Below, piece by piece: positions 35,582 through 45,088 of a stretch of 64,000 bases of DNA (its first letter is position 1; each line of letters starts with the position of its first letter). Made by a program: the position numbers and the translations under genes. Source of the stretch: DATAPD01 sp036265385 (GTDB taxonomy: Bacteria > Acidobacteriota > Terriglobia > Terriglobales > Acidobacteriaceae); contig DATAPD010000005.1 of NCBI GenBank assembly GCA_036265385.1, positions 1 to 64,000 on the forward strand. Direction: 5' to 3'. The notes below the pieces were generated by a model. The model ran no database searches. It was given only the letters and a program-made list of their open reading frames with translations, and was not told the DNA's origin.

Positions 35582-35587
35582 TATAAT
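35582..35587 (+). promoter_or_regulatory. TATAAT box directly before agmatinase gene
   Basis: A perfect TATAAT ends 11 bases before the ATG at 35599, which would give a leader of about five bases. No Shine-Dalgarno sequence is present in between. The nearest -35-like TTGTAG (35557-35562) has a 19-base spacer and is weak. Confidence 0.45.
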
Positions 35588-35598
35588 TCGCGCGCCTT

Positions 35599-36537
35599 AT
35601 GAAAGCACGGAAGACGCCTCATCCCAAACCTGTCGATGCTCTAACGTATCCGCGCTTTTCCGGCATCGCCACATTCATGCGTTTGCCGCACGTGACTGAT
35701 CCTGCCGAGTTGGACATCGCGCTGGTCGGCATCCCTTACGATGGCGGCGCTACCTACCGCTCCGGTCCGCGATTCGGACCGCGTAATGTACGCGCACAGT
35801 CGTGCATGATTCGCCCTTGGAATCCCGTGTTGAAAGTGGACCCGTTCTCCAAGTACCGGATTGCGGATTACGGCGATCTTTCGGTTAATCCTCTTTCACT
35901 TGACGACACGTTTCAACGAATCACAAAGCAATTGAACGAAGTACTTTCCTCCGGCGCGCGGACTCTTTGTGTCGGGGGTGACCACTCGATTCTCTTGCCA
36001 ATCCTTCGATCGGTGCACAAGCAATTTGGTCCGGTTGGTCTGGTCCAGTTCGACGCGCACAACGATACATGGGGCGGCTACTTCGGTAGTCCTCATTCTC
36101 ATGGGACGCCAGTGCGCCGTGCGGTGGAGGAAGGCCTGATCCGCCCGAAGGATGTCGTGCAAATCGGTCTGCGTGGGCAGGTGTACTCGCGAGACGACTT
36201 CGATTTCGGAAAAAAGCACGGCTTCCGCGTGATGAGTTCGGAAGAATTTCACGCTGGAGGAGTTCCTGCTGCTCGCAAGCTACTGCAAGCTCTGAAAGGC
36301 AAGCCAGTTTACGTAACCCTCGATATTGATGTTGTTGATCCTGCATTCGCGCCCGGCACTGGCACTCCTCAAGTCGGAGGGTTGACGAGCGCGCAGATCA
36401 TTGAACTCGCGCGTGCTTTGCAAGGGCTCAAGCTCGTCGGCTGCGACCTGGTCGAAGTTTCGCCTCCCTACGATAACGGAGAGATCACGTCCCTCTTGGC
36501 CGCCAATCTTCTCTACGAATTACTGTGCGTTATGTAG
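35599..36537 (+). CDS. speB: Agmatinase / arginase-family ureohydrolase
   Basis: The 312-residue protein belongs to the ureohydrolase family; Mn-binding motifs are GGDHSI near residue 132, QFDAHND near 152, and TLDIDVVDPAFAPGTG near 236. N-terminal YPRFSGIATFMRLP and GPRFGPRNVRAQS are typical of agmatinase (agmatine to putrescine and urea). Arginase or guanidinobutyrase activity cannot be excluded. It precedes an amino-acid permease gene by 18 bp and a D-aminoacylase-like gene, suggesting a small amino-acid or polyamine catabolic operon. Confidence 0.88.
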   Translation: MKARKTPHPKPVDALTYPRFSGIATFMRLPHVTDPAELDIALVGIPYDGGATYRSGPRFGPRNVRAQSCMIRPWNPVLKVDPFSKYRIADYGDLSVNPLSLDDTFQRITKQLNEVLSSGARTLCVGGDHSILLPILRSVHKQFGPVGLVQFDAHNDTWGGYFGSPHSHGTPVRRAVEEGLIRPKDVVQIGLRGQVYSRDDFDFGKKHGFRVMSSEEFHAGGVPAARKLLQALKGKPVYVTLDIDVVDPAFAPGTGTPQVGGLTSAQIIELARALQGLKLVGCDLVEVSPPYDNGEITSLLAANLLYELLCVM

Positions 36538-36555
36538 GGCCGACCTCTCACGAGA

Positions 36556-37884
36556 ATGACGGAACTCGCCCGAAAACTTCGCGTCAACGACTACTTCTCC
36601 CTCGGATGGGGAACGATGGTGGGCGTTGGCTGGCTAGTCGTCATGGACGACTGGCTGCTACGCGGAGGCACGCTGGGCGGCGTTCTTGGTTTTGCCATCG
36701 GCGGCCTACTGCTGCTTCCTATTGGTTATGTGTACGGCAGGCTTGTAACGTTGATGCCGGACGCTTCCGGTGAAGTCGCCTATACCGCGAAAGTGTTTTC
36801 ACCGACCGTTTCCTATGCGACCGGCTGGATGATGTTCCTGGCTTACTTCATCGTCTGTCCATGGGAAGCCGTCGCAGTCGGCCGCATCGCTGGTTATATC
36901 TTTCCCGCACTGAACTCAATCGCACTTTATAACGTGGGCGGGAAGTCTGTTTATCTTCCGCACCTGGTCATTGGTCTTGCGCTGACTGCCTTTCTGACCG
37001 TGCTCAACTATCGCGGAATCCGCTTGAGTGCAACGTTTCAGAATTGGACCACCCTCGGCACACTCTTACTCTTTGTGGTGTTTGTGCTCTGTGGTGTAAC
37101 ACGAGGATCGACGAAAAACTTCCCGCCGCTCTTCACGCATTCGCCTTTTGTATCCATTCTTTTAGTTCTGCAGATCGTTCCTTATTTCATGACCGGGTTC
37201 GAGTCCGTAACGAAGGCAGCAGAAGAGGCCAATCCGCAATTCCGCGCGCAAGGATATTTCCGCGCGATATGGGCAGCGATCATCGTCGGATTCGTTTTCT
37301 ACATCATTGTGATCGCGGCCGTTGGATATGTTGCCCCCTGGTTCGGCCTGACGAGTCAACCTTTCATGACGGCGGTTGCATTTGAGCAGGCCGTCGGTTC
37401 GCGCTGGATTGTGAGCATCATTCTTGCTTCAGCGCTGCTCTCATTGTTCAAGGTCTTCAACGGAAATTTTGTGGCCGCGAGCCGGTTGCTCTTTGCGATG
37501 GGGCGTCGCGGGCTCGTCGATCCTCGGCTATCGCAAGTGCATCCCGTAAATCAAACACCAGCGCTCGCTGTTGTTTTTGTGGGCATCGCAACGGCAGCCT
37601 GCATGTTCCTTGGCAGCGCAATCCTGGTACCGGTCTCCGAAGTCGGGTCTGTTGCATCCGCCACTGGATGGACTGCAGCTTGCCTTGCGTATCTGTGGAT
37701 GCGTCCTTCGACATCGAGTCGACTCGTCGCGATTGTTGGAGCTGTTGTTGGAATCGCTATGGTTTGCATGAAGATCCTGCCGATTCCAGGCCACTTTAGT
37801 CGCTGGGAATGGATTGCGCTCGCGGTATGGATTGCTCTCGGAGTCGCATTGAGAAATCGTAAGCAAGCATCTGGCACCGCATAG
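36556..37884 (+). CDS. APC-family amino acid/polyamine permease
   Basis: A 442-residue membrane protein with about 12 hydrophobic segments. The opening LRVNDYFSLGWGTMVGVGWL matches TM1 of APC-family transporters, and the segment FMTGFESVTKAAEEANPQ is conserved in TM6-7 loops of the family. Substrate is unknown; the agmatinase upstream and the D-aminoacylase-like gene downstream favour an amino acid or polyamine. Eighteen bases separate it from speB. Confidence 0.88.
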   Translation: MTELARKLRVNDYFSLGWGTMVGVGWLVVMDDWLLRGGTLGGVLGFAIGGLLLLPIGYVYGRLVTLMPDASGEVAYTAKVFSPTVSYATGWMMFLAYFIVCPWEAVAVGRIAGYIFPALNSIALYNVGGKSVYLPHLVIGLALTAFLTVLNYRGIRLSATFQNWTTLGTLLLFVVFVLCGVTRGSTKNFPPLFTHSPFVSILLVLQIVPYFMTGFESVTKAAEEANPQFRAQGYFRAIWAAIIVGFVFYIIVIAAVGYVAPWFGLTSQPFMTAVAFEQAVGSRWIVSIILASALLSLFKVFNGNFVAASRLLFAMGRRGLVDPRLSQVHPVNQTPALAVVFVGIATAACMFLGSAILVPVSEVGSVASATGWTAACLAYLWMRPSTSSRLVAIVGAVVGIAMVCMKILPIPGHFSRWEWIALAVWIALGVALRNRKQASGTA

Positions 37885-37927
37885 TCGTTGCGGGAAACAT
37901 CTTTATCCAGACCTTGGGAGTTTTCGA

Positions 37928-39622
37928 ATGAAACACCGCGCCTTTTTTGCTGTGATCATTACCTTTCTTTTTTTAGGACTGACTGTCGCAACTTGCATTG
38001 CTCAGGATGCTCCCTTCGACCTTGTTATTACTCACGGCCGCATCATCGATGGAACCGGCTCGCCATGGTACTCAGGCGACATTGGCATTCGCGACGGTCG
38101 GATCGCAGCTATCGGAAATCTCGCCAACTCGCAAGCAAAGCGAACGATCGATGCTCATGGGATGGTCGTCGCGCCTGGTTTCATTGACATGCTTGGACAA
38201 TCAGAGCTGACGATTCTCGTCGATCCGCGACTGCCGTCGAAGATTTATCAAGGCATCACGACAGAAATCACGGGTGAAGGCGGCTCCGTTGCTCCGCAAA
38301 CGCCTGAAATTCGTCAGGCTGAAGCCGACATCTATCGCCATTTGAACCTGACTCCAGACTGGTCCACCTTCCGCCAATACTTTGCCCGACTGGAGAAGCA
38401 GGGAATGGGCATCAACCTGGCTTCCTACGTGGGCGCCACACAAGTTCGCGCTGCTGTTCTCGGATACGAAGACAAGCAGCCCACGGCCGAGCAGCTCGAT
38501 CAAATGAAAAAGCTGGTTCGCGAAGCCATGCAGGACGGCGCAGTAGGTGTTTCAACCTCTCTTGAATACCCGCCAGCTCCCTACGCGAAGACGGAAGAAT
38601 TGATCGCCCTTGCTGCTGAGGCACCCCCTTTCGGTGGTATCTACGCCACGCATATGCGCAGCGAAGGCGACGCCATCATGGCGTCCATTGACGAGACTGT
38701 CCGCATTGGGCGAGAAGCCAAAATCCCGGTTGAAATTTGGCACCTGAAAATCGCCGGCAAAGCCAATTGGGGCCAAATGCCGAAGGTCCTTGCCAAAATC
38801 AATGCCGCTCGCGCGGAAGGGGTTGATGTTGCTGCCGACACCTACGCTTATACCGCCTGGTACAACAGCATGTCTGCGTTCATTCCGCCGTGGGCTCATG
38901 ACGGTGGCGACGCCAAGCTGGTCGAGCGGCTCAAAGATCCGACCACCCGCGCGCGCATCAGGAAAGATCTCCTCACTCCCTCGACTACCTGGGACAACGA
39001 GTGGAATGAAATCCCCGGTCCGGAAGCAGTCATGATCGGTGTTGCGCAAAATCCCAAGCTGGTTCAGTTTCAGGGCAAGCGCTTGTCAGACGTTGCTAAA
39101 GCCTGGAACAAAGATCCGCTTGATGCACTGTTTGATTTCCTGATTGAGGATAATGCGTTCACGGAGTGCGCAGTGTTTGGAATGTCCGAGCCCGATGTGG
39201 CTCTTGCTCTGCAGCAACCATGGGTCGCTTTCGATAACGACTCCTCTGGCACTTCGCCCGAAGGAATTTTGGGAAAGCAGCATCCGCACCCTCGCGCATA
39301 CGGGACCTTCCCGCGCGTACTCCGCAAATATGTGCGCGAAGAAAATAAACTCTCACTGGAAGATGCGATTCGGAAGTTCTCGGCGTTGCCCGCTCAACGC
39401 ATGCGCCTCACGGATCGCGGCGTGCTCAAGCAAGACATGTGGGCGGATATCGTGATCTTTGATCCCGAAAAAATTCGTGATCTCGCGACCTTCGACAGTC
39501 CCAATCAACTCTCTGTTGGAATGGACTATGTATTGGTGAACGGCGTTCCGGTGATCGACGAGGCAAAGATGACTGGGGCACTTCCCGGGAAGGTTTTGCG
39601 GGGGCCCGGCTACAGGCACTGA
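37928..39622 (+). CDS. Secreted D-aminoacylase-like amidohydrolase lacking the HxH metal motif
   Basis: A signal peptide (about 1-26) precedes an amidohydrolase-fold protein of 564 residues similar to N-acyl-D-amino-acid deacylases: FDLVITHGRIIDGTGSPWYSGD, THMRSEGDAIMASIDET with H242, and VEIWHLKIAG with H272. The canonical PGFIDxHxH metal site is replaced by PGFIDMLGQSE, so both His are missing at about residues 88-90. In characterised D-aminoacylase the tightly bound zinc uses Cys and the two later His, so activity may persist. It is 43 bp after the permease gene. Confidence 0.8.
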   Translation: MKHRAFFAVIITFLFLGLTVATCIAQDAPFDLVITHGRIIDGTGSPWYSGDIGIRDGRIAAIGNLANSQAKRTIDAHGMVVAPGFIDMLGQSELTILVDPRLPSKIYQGITTEITGEGGSVAPQTPEIRQAEADIYRHLNLTPDWSTFRQYFARLEKQGMGINLASYVGATQVRAAVLGYEDKQPTAEQLDQMKKLVREAMQDGAVGVSTSLEYPPAPYAKTEELIALAAEAPPFGGIYATHMRSEGDAIMASIDETVRIGREAKIPVEIWHLKIAGKANWGQMPKVLAKINAARAEGVDVAADTYAYTAWYNSMSAFIPPWAHDGGDAKLVERLKDPTTRARIRKDLLTPSTTWDNEWNEIPGPEAVMIGVAQNPKLVQFQGKRLSDVAKAWNKDPLDALFDFLIEDNAFTECAVFGMSEPDVALALQQPWVAFDNDSSGTSPEGILGKQHPHPRAYGTFPRVLRKYVREENKLSLEDAIRKFSALPAQRMRLTDRGVLKQDMWADIVIFDPEKIRDLATFDSPNQLSVGMDYVLVNGVPVIDEAKMTGALPGKVLRGPGYRH

Positions 39623-39637
39623 TCCTGCACCAGAATT

Positions 39638-40222
39638 CTATCTTTGGACTACTGTCAGAACATGTTTCCCGACCACGGCGCTATCGATTCGGCTAGGGAG
39701 CGCGAATTTCGAATTCATGCCGAGTCCCGGATACTTCGGAGCCAGGTATTTCTCTACGAACATCTGGACCAGGAAGCGCGGTATCTCAGATCCATCAAAC
39801 CAAACTTTATCGACCTGGACTTGTCCTTGTCCCCCGACTCCGCGTCCAGTAGCAGTGACGACAACATCATGGACCCCACTGAACAAGCTAAGGAGAGGAT
39901 TCGGATTTCTTGTGCCAGCGCGCACCTTGTCAAAATCGATCCGCGCCCGCCCGACGATATTTCCGCTATCTCCCTCGAGTCGTAACGATTCCACGCCCGG
40001 AGGGAAACGGACCATCCCGGAAGCGAGATATGCGTTCATCTCTTGTTCGGTGATTGCAGTAGGTGCCGGATTCGGTTTTGCCGACTCGCCATTCTGTTGT
40101 ATGTAGGCGAGTTTCTTCTCGGCACTCTCCGCCGCTGGACTGGCCGCTTCAGCTTTGTTGGGAAAATTTGAACTTACCAGGGCTGCGCCTAATAATAACA
40201 AAAGGAAGACGAATGGCTTCAT
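39638..40222 (-). CDS. Secreted protein of unknown function
   Basis: The 194-residue product has a signal peptide (MKPFVFLLLLLGAALVSS, cleavage near KAEAA), then a linker and a globular region with ITEQEMNAYLASGMVRFPPGVESLRLEGD and a C-terminal segment ending KHVLTVVQR. It overlaps the preceding AsmA gene by four bases (ATGA), so the two are translationally coupled and presumably work together in the periplasm. No domain name is recalled with certainty. Confidence 0.65.
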   Translation of the reverse strand: MKPFVFLLLLLGAALVSSNFPNKAEAASPAAESAEKKLAYIQQNGESAKPNPAPTAITEQEMNAYLASGMVRFPPGVESLRLEGDSGNIVGRARIDFDKVRAGTRNPNPLLSLFSGVHDVVVTATGRGVGGQGQVQVDKVWFDGSEIPRFLVQMFVEKYLAPKYPGLGMNSKFALPSRIDSAVVGKHVLTVVQR

Positions 40223-42741
40223 GGTTTCAGTGCGGCTTGGGTCGATGCGCTCTTGTCAGGGACCACGCGAGGTTCAATCAACGTTCCGTTCACTATGTAA
40301 CCGCCGCCTGTTCGCGCCAATTTCAAATCGAGCTTGTTCCCCGAGCTGATCGTTCCGCTTACCTGATAGATGCTGTCCGGCATCTGTAGTTTGCCATCCT
40401 TAATTTCAAACTTCCCGTCACGGCGAAGCAGTTCACCAGTAAACGCCTCAACCATTACGGGTTCTCCGCTTTCGCGCAATCGCAGCGTACTGAATCGGCC
40501 ATTATGAATTTCAAATGACAGAGCCCCATCGGCGCTTTCGCGAAGAGAAGGAAGAGAGTATCCGGAGGCCTTGACCTTCATTGTGCCGTGACCTGTTCCG
40601 AGTGCCCATGGCCCACCCAGCAACGTCGTCAGTTGTTCGAGAGAGACCTTGTCGAATTCTCCATCGCCACTATAAGCCGGTGGCCTTACCCCAAAGTCGA
40701 CAGTCCAATTCCCCTTGTACGTTCCACTGAGTACTTGGGCGTGCATGTCCGAAAAACGCAAGGTGCCGCGATTGATTTCCACTGTGGATTGAACTTTGTT
40801 GGCAATCAGTTGGTGCAACAGTAACTGCCCGATGCGCAATGATCCTGATGCGCGCCAGAAAAGGAAGGGCGACTGGCTGTTCGATTCCGATCCTGCAAGT
40901 AATCGATACCACGCGCGTTTCCCGGAAGCTGGCGTAAAAAATCTACCGAGTTCTTCGGTGGACACTCTATCTGCTGCTAATCCATATCGTCCGAAGCATT
41001 CCTGCTTTCCCTCACAGGATCGCGGCAAGGTGATCTGGCCTGACCAATTCGTTCCTGCCGCAGTGGCCAATAATTTTTCCAGTCGGACCGTATCGGCATC
41101 TAGAGTGACCTGACCGGCGGAGATTTCGACCGGCGCACTGGTACCCGGCAGTTCCACTCGCATGCTGCGAATGACAGCTGATCCTTCCGCGTGCGGTGCA
41201 GCGAAACCAGTCCACTGACCTTCCATATGCACGTCAAGCTTTACGTCGCCATCCACAGCTGGATGATAAGCAGAAATTCCAAGCAGCCGCGCGAGATCGA
41301 AAACTCGCTGAACCTGGCTTTCTCCTTCAATCCTGAACCGGTAACCGTGCCGCAACAGTGTTCCTTGCGCCATGGCAGGAGTGGGCCGTCCCAAAGAAAG
41401 CGGGAAGGGAAGCAGAGTCAACTGAAGTTCTGTGGACGGAGAAGGCTTCGTTAGCTTGCGACGCTTTGCATCTGAAGCTTGCGCCTCACCGACCGCGAAC
41501 GCGATCGTGCCGAGTTCGAACGCTGCACTGTCACTCGCGCTATCTCCTAACGTGACCGACACCGCTTGACCGCTTCCTCCGTAGACAACGGCTTTGTCTG
41601 CTGATTTTTGCGCCGTGAAGGTTCCGTCGATGTACCCGGTGGCGGCTAGTCCCTCGGGCAAGCCTTTTTTCGCGCGCCTCACGAGAGTTGCGAGCGCTTG
41701 TGCCGGTACCTTTTCAACGGTGAAGGTCAAATCGTAAGTTCGCGAACCCAGTGGCTCACGAACGTTCCCCGCTACTCGAACCGTTCCTTCGCCCACCGGA
41801 CTATGGCAGTCGACGTTGCTGAACTCGCGCGACCGTGAATCGAAATGCGCACCACATTCAGTCGCGAGATTTAAATTACCTCCGCCAAGCAGGTCATAGC
41901 GTCGGAAATCGCCGACCTTTGCCAGCGAGGCGATCTCCAGAGAGGATGGCTGTCCTTTGAAGCTTGCCGAGAAATCAACTCCGCCACGCCAACCCGCGTC
42001 TCGCGCCAATAGCAATTTTGTTAGGGCTCCTAGCTGCGCATCCTGCCACTCAAAACGGAAATCGACAGGAGTCTCTTGTAGTGTCGCCGCTCTTTGCCAG
42101 GTGCCATCGAGGCGGACCAACCCCGTGTCCGTCAGGTTGAAGTCAGTGCGGATTGGTTGCGCTCGCAGACGCATCCCCCAGGAATTCTCGGATTCCTGCC
42201 ACACCGCCAGATCGGCATCCGTCAGCGCGAACGCTTTCTTTTCCTGTCCTAATTTGATGTTCACTCGAGCGCGCGATGCCTCAATGTAAGGGAAGCCCGG
42301 GCGCGGCTCGCGGGAAGACTTCGATGTCGGGGCAATGGGTGACTTCGCAGCTCGTTCGACTAAACCCTCAAGGCTCCATCTTCCGTCGCCGGTGCGTGTG
42401 AGGTTCACGCTCGGTTCTGAAAGGGATAGCCGGGAAATTTCAAGCCGCCCGCGCAGCAATGACCGCAATCGCAATGATGCAGTCACTTCCGCAGCTTGCA
42501 ACATGGGCTCCGCACTGATGGCCGGGTCGTCATGGACCACAACTTTTTGGAGATCAAAGCCAGGCCTCGGCAATATGTGGATTCGTAACGCGCCAACGTC
42601 AACCTGGCGGCCCAGAGCCATGCTCATGGTATTGACAACGCGCGATTTCAAACGGTTTGCGCCTGGACGCGCAAGGAAAAGGATGGCCACGATCGCTGCT
42701 ATGGCCAGCAGCCAGCGTTTTCTGGACTGCTTTCGAGTCAC
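40219..42741 (-). CDS. AsmA-family protein
   Basis: The 840-residue protein begins with an N-terminal membrane anchor (WLLAIAAIVAILFLA, about 10-24) and then the AsmA-like start VVNTMSMALGRQVDVGALRIHILPRPG, followed by long repetitive beta-strand regions. AsmA-like proteins are thought to span the periplasm and act in phospholipid transport to the outer membrane. It overlaps the upstream signal peptidase gene by four bases and the downstream secreted-protein gene by four bases. Confidence 0.85.
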   Translation of the reverse strand: MTRKQSRKRWLLAIAAIVAILFLARPGANRLKSRVVNTMSMALGRQVDVGALRIHILPRPGFDLQKVVVHDDPAISAEPMLQAAEVTASLRLRSLLRGRLEISRLSLSEPSVNLTRTGDGRWSLEGLVERAAKSPIAPTSKSSREPRPGFPYIEASRARVNIKLGQEKKAFALTDADLAVWQESENSWGMRLRAQPIRTDFNLTDTGLVRLDGTWQRAATLQETPVDFRFEWQDAQLGALTKLLLARDAGWRGGVDFSASFKGQPSSLEIASLAKVGDFRRYDLLGGGNLNLATECGAHFDSRSREFSNVDCHSPVGEGTVRVAGNVREPLGSRTYDLTFTVEKVPAQALATLVRRAKKGLPEGLAATGYIDGTFTAQKSADKAVVYGGSGQAVSVTLGDSASDSAAFELGTIAFAVGEAQASDAKRRKLTKPSPSTELQLTLLPFPLSLGRPTPAMAQGTLLRHGYRFRIEGESQVQRVFDLARLLGISAYHPAVDGDVKLDVHMEGQWTGFAAPHAEGSAVIRSMRVELPGTSAPVEISAGQVTLDADTVRLEKLLATAAGTNWSGQITLPRSCEGKQECFGRYGLAADRVSTEELGRFFTPASGKRAWYRLLAGSESNSQSPFLFWRASGSLRIGQLLLHQLIANKVQSTVEINRGTLRFSDMHAQVLSGTYKGNWTVDFGVRPPAYSGDGEFDKVSLEQLTTLLGGPWALGTGHGTMKVKASGYSLPSLRESADGALSFEIHNGRFSTLRLRESGEPVMVEAFTGELLRRDGKFEIKDGKLQMPDSIYQVSGTISSGNKLDLKLARTGGGYIVNGTLIEPRVVPDKSASTQAALKP

Positions 42742-43505
42742 CGGATTGCCTTCAGTGTGCGGTCCCAGCGGGTTTGATCGAAGAAGCGAACTACGGTGTA
42801 CGCCAGCGACTTCATACGTTCGCCGAACTCTCGATGCTGATATTCGTCCGCAGCCGTTTTGAATGACCAGTAAACAAACATGGGCTGCCCGATCACATTT
42901 TCGCGCGGGACAAATCCCCAGTAGCGGCTATCTCGGCTCACGTCGCGATTGTCTCCCATCGCGAAGTAATGGTTCGGAGGCACTACAAGATCGTCTCCCT
43001 GCACATAGTTTTGCAGGGACGCTTGCCATTCCGGTGTCACGTTATAAAGATCCGACGCCGGAACCGAAGGGAAGTTGTCGCGATACGGATCGAAGCTGCC
43101 GATCGCTTTGTGCATCACATACTTCTCATCCAATTTTTCGCCGTTGCGGTACACAGCTCCATCGCGCAGATGGATTCGATCTCCTGGAATTCCGATTACC
43201 CGCTTGACGAGATACAAGCCCGGTTCAGCGGGCGATAAGAAAACAACGATGTCACCTCGCCGCAGGTCCCGGTACGGAAGCAGCGGTCCCATCCACTTTG
43301 TGCGCGGAGCGAAATGCTCCCGATTCACAAATAAATGATCGCCGATCAACAGCGTATCTTCCATGGAACTGGATGGAATCGCAAACGCCTGAAGCACAAA
43401 CGTGATAATGAATAATCCGGTTACGAGAACGACCGCCAAAGATTCCAGGAACTCTACCGGCGTTTCTTTCCGCTTCTCTTGTGGCTCTGAATCCTTTTTC
43501 TTCAA
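42738..43505 (-). CDS. Signal peptidase I, paralog 1
   Basis: Type I signal peptidase of the S26 family, 255 residues, with an N-terminal membrane segment (about 23-43). Catalytic Ser47 in PSSSMEDTLL and Lys101 in LVKRVIGIPGD form the Ser-Lys dyad. Box E YFAMGDNRDVSRDSRYWGFVPR is complete. It is the last of three consecutive lepB-like genes and overlaps the AsmA gene by four bases. About 65 percent identical by eye to its neighbour, so a recent duplication is likely. Confidence 0.95.
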   Translation of the reverse strand: MKKKDSEPQEKRKETPVEFLESLAVVLVTGLFIITFVLQAFAIPSSSMEDTLLIGDHLFVNREHFAPRTKWMGPLLPYRDLRRGDIVVFLSPAEPGLYLVKRVIGIPGDRIHLRDGAVYRNGEKLDEKYVMHKAIGSFDPYRDNFPSVPASDLYNVTPEWQASLQNYVQGDDLVVPPNHYFAMGDNRDVSRDSRYWGFVPRENVIGQPMFVYWSFKTAADEYQHREFGERMKSLAYTVVRFFDQTRWDRTLKAIR

Positions 43506-43535
43506 GTCAATTTCCTTATCACGTTTGTTTTAACA

Positions 43536-44309
43536 TCATCGAACGATCTTAAAAGTCCGGGTCCAGCGAGTTTGATCGAAAAAGCGCACGACGATATGCA
43601 CGAAAAACTTGAATCGCTCCCACCATTCCTTCTGTTGATATTGGTTCGGAGGTGTCAGGAAGGACCAGTAAATGAACATCGGCCTGCCGACCACGTTTTC
43701 GCGTGGGATGAATCCCCAATAACGACTGTCATAGCTCACGTCGCGATTATCGCCCATTGCGAAGTAGCTGTCCGGCGGTACGACGAGATCGTCGCCTTTC
43801 TTGTACGTGTCCAAAACCATCTGCCATGCGGGCACAACGCCATACATGTCCGACGGAGGTACCGCGGGAAAATTGTCGCGATATGGATTCGGTATATCCG
43901 CACCGGTGTGTTGAACGTACGGCTCATCCAATTTTTCGCCGTTCCGGTACACCACGCCATCCCTCAGATGAATGTGGTCTCCCGGAATCCCGATCACTCG
44001 TTTGACTACGTACAGGCCAGCTTCTGCGGGAGACAAAAACACCACGATGTCGCCACGGCGAACGTCCCGGTACGGCATCAAAGGACCCATCCAGCCGGTT
44101 GCTGGCGCGAACTGTTCCCGATTCACAAAAACGTGATCGCCAATCAGCAGCGTATTCTCCATCGAACTCGATGGAATCTCGAAGGCCTGCATGATGAACG
44201 TGATAATGAAAAGTCCGGTCACCAGCACCGCAGCCAGTGACGCCAGGAATTCGACGGTAGTCTCTTTCGGTTTGTCCTCGGACTTCTTCTCTTTTTTCGT
44301 GGCGGCCAC
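43536..44309 (-). CDS. Signal peptidase I, paralog 2
   Basis: Second tandem copy, 257 residues. Ser49 in PSSSMENTLLIG and Lys103 in VVKRVIGIPGDH are the catalytic dyad, and box E is YFAMGDNRDVSYDSRYWGFIPR. N-terminus is Lys/Glu-rich (KKEKKSEDKPKE) before the membrane segment. It is closer to paralog 1 than to paralog 3. Gap to paralog 1 is 30 bp. Confidence 0.95.
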   Translation of the reverse strand: MAATKKEKKSEDKPKETTVEFLASLAAVLVTGLFIITFIMQAFEIPSSSMENTLLIGDHVFVNREQFAPATGWMGPLMPYRDVRRGDIVVFLSPAEAGLYVVKRVIGIPGDHIHLRDGVVYRNGEKLDEPYVQHTGADIPNPYRDNFPAVPPSDMYGVVPAWQMVLDTYKKGDDLVVPPDSYFAMGDNRDVSYDSRYWGFIPRENVVGRPMFIYWSFLTPPNQYQQKEWWERFKFFVHIVVRFFDQTRWTRTFKIVR

Positions 44310-44334
44310 TGAGCTGGATCCTGGTAAATTCCCT

Positions 44335-45084
44335 TCACTTCACGGCGCGGAAAGTGCGGTCCCACCGGGTGATCTGAAAAATGTGCGTGACAGCATAAGC
44401 AAAGTGAAAAAGTTTATCACCCATGGATGGAGTACTCGGCAGATCGTTCTCCAGGTTTCGTACCGACCAATAAATAAGGAGAGGGCGTCCTATGATGTTT
44501 TCACGCGGCACAAATCCCCAATAGCGGCTGTCATAACTTGAATCGCGATTGTCGCCAAGCGCGAAGTAGTACCCGTCCGGCACGATGAGCTGGTTTCCAT
44601 CCACAAGTTTTTTCATCTCCAGGAACCAATTCGCATCGAGGCCAGCAGCCACTATGTCCGGACGCGGAAAGTTGTCCCGAAAGTTGTCCGGCGTGGTGGA
44701 TTTGAAACGCACATACTTCTCGACAAGAGGCGTTCCATTTACATACACACGCTTATTCACCATGCGCACGCGGTCACCGGGTACTCCGACTACCCGCTTC
44801 ACAAAATGCTGGCTGGGATTGACTGGATAATGAAAGACGATGATGTCGCCGCGCCTTATCTTTTGATATGGCATCATCACGTCCCACCAGCTTCCGCCTC
44901 CATAGCACTGCTTATCGACGAGAAGATAGTCTCCGATCAGCAATGTGTCTTCCATGGATTCGGAAGGAATCTGGAACGCTTGCACGATGAACGTGACTAC
45001 GAAAATGGCAATCACAACGGTGCACAGAAGCGACTGCAAAGTGGCAGCCGTGTCTGATCCCATTGTGTGTGCGCGTGCGTTCAT
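44335..45084 (-). CDS. lepB: Signal peptidase I, paralog 3
   Basis: First gene of the triplet after rnc, 249 residues, with Ser43 in IPSESMEDTLLIGD and Lys96 in FVKRVVGVPGDR, and box E YFALGDNRDSSYDSRYWGFVPR. It differs from the other two in the N-terminus and in a WWDVMMPYQKIRRGD segment, so it is the most divergent. Its position next to rnc matches the widespread lepB-rnc arrangement, so this may be the ancestral copy. Confidence 0.95.
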   Translation of the reverse strand: MNARAHTMGSDTAATLQSLLCTVVIAIFVVTFIVQAFQIPSESMEDTLLIGDYLLVDKQCYGGGSWWDVMMPYQKIRRGDIIVFHYPVNPSQHFVKRVVGVPGDRVRMVNKRVYVNGTPLVEKYVRFKSTTPDNFRDNFPRPDIVAAGLDANWFLEMKKLVDGNQLIVPDGYYFALGDNRDSSYDSRYWGFVPRENIIGRPLLIYWSVRNLENDLPSTPSMGDKLFHFAYAVTHIFQITRWDRTFRAVK

Positions 45085-45088
45085 CCTG

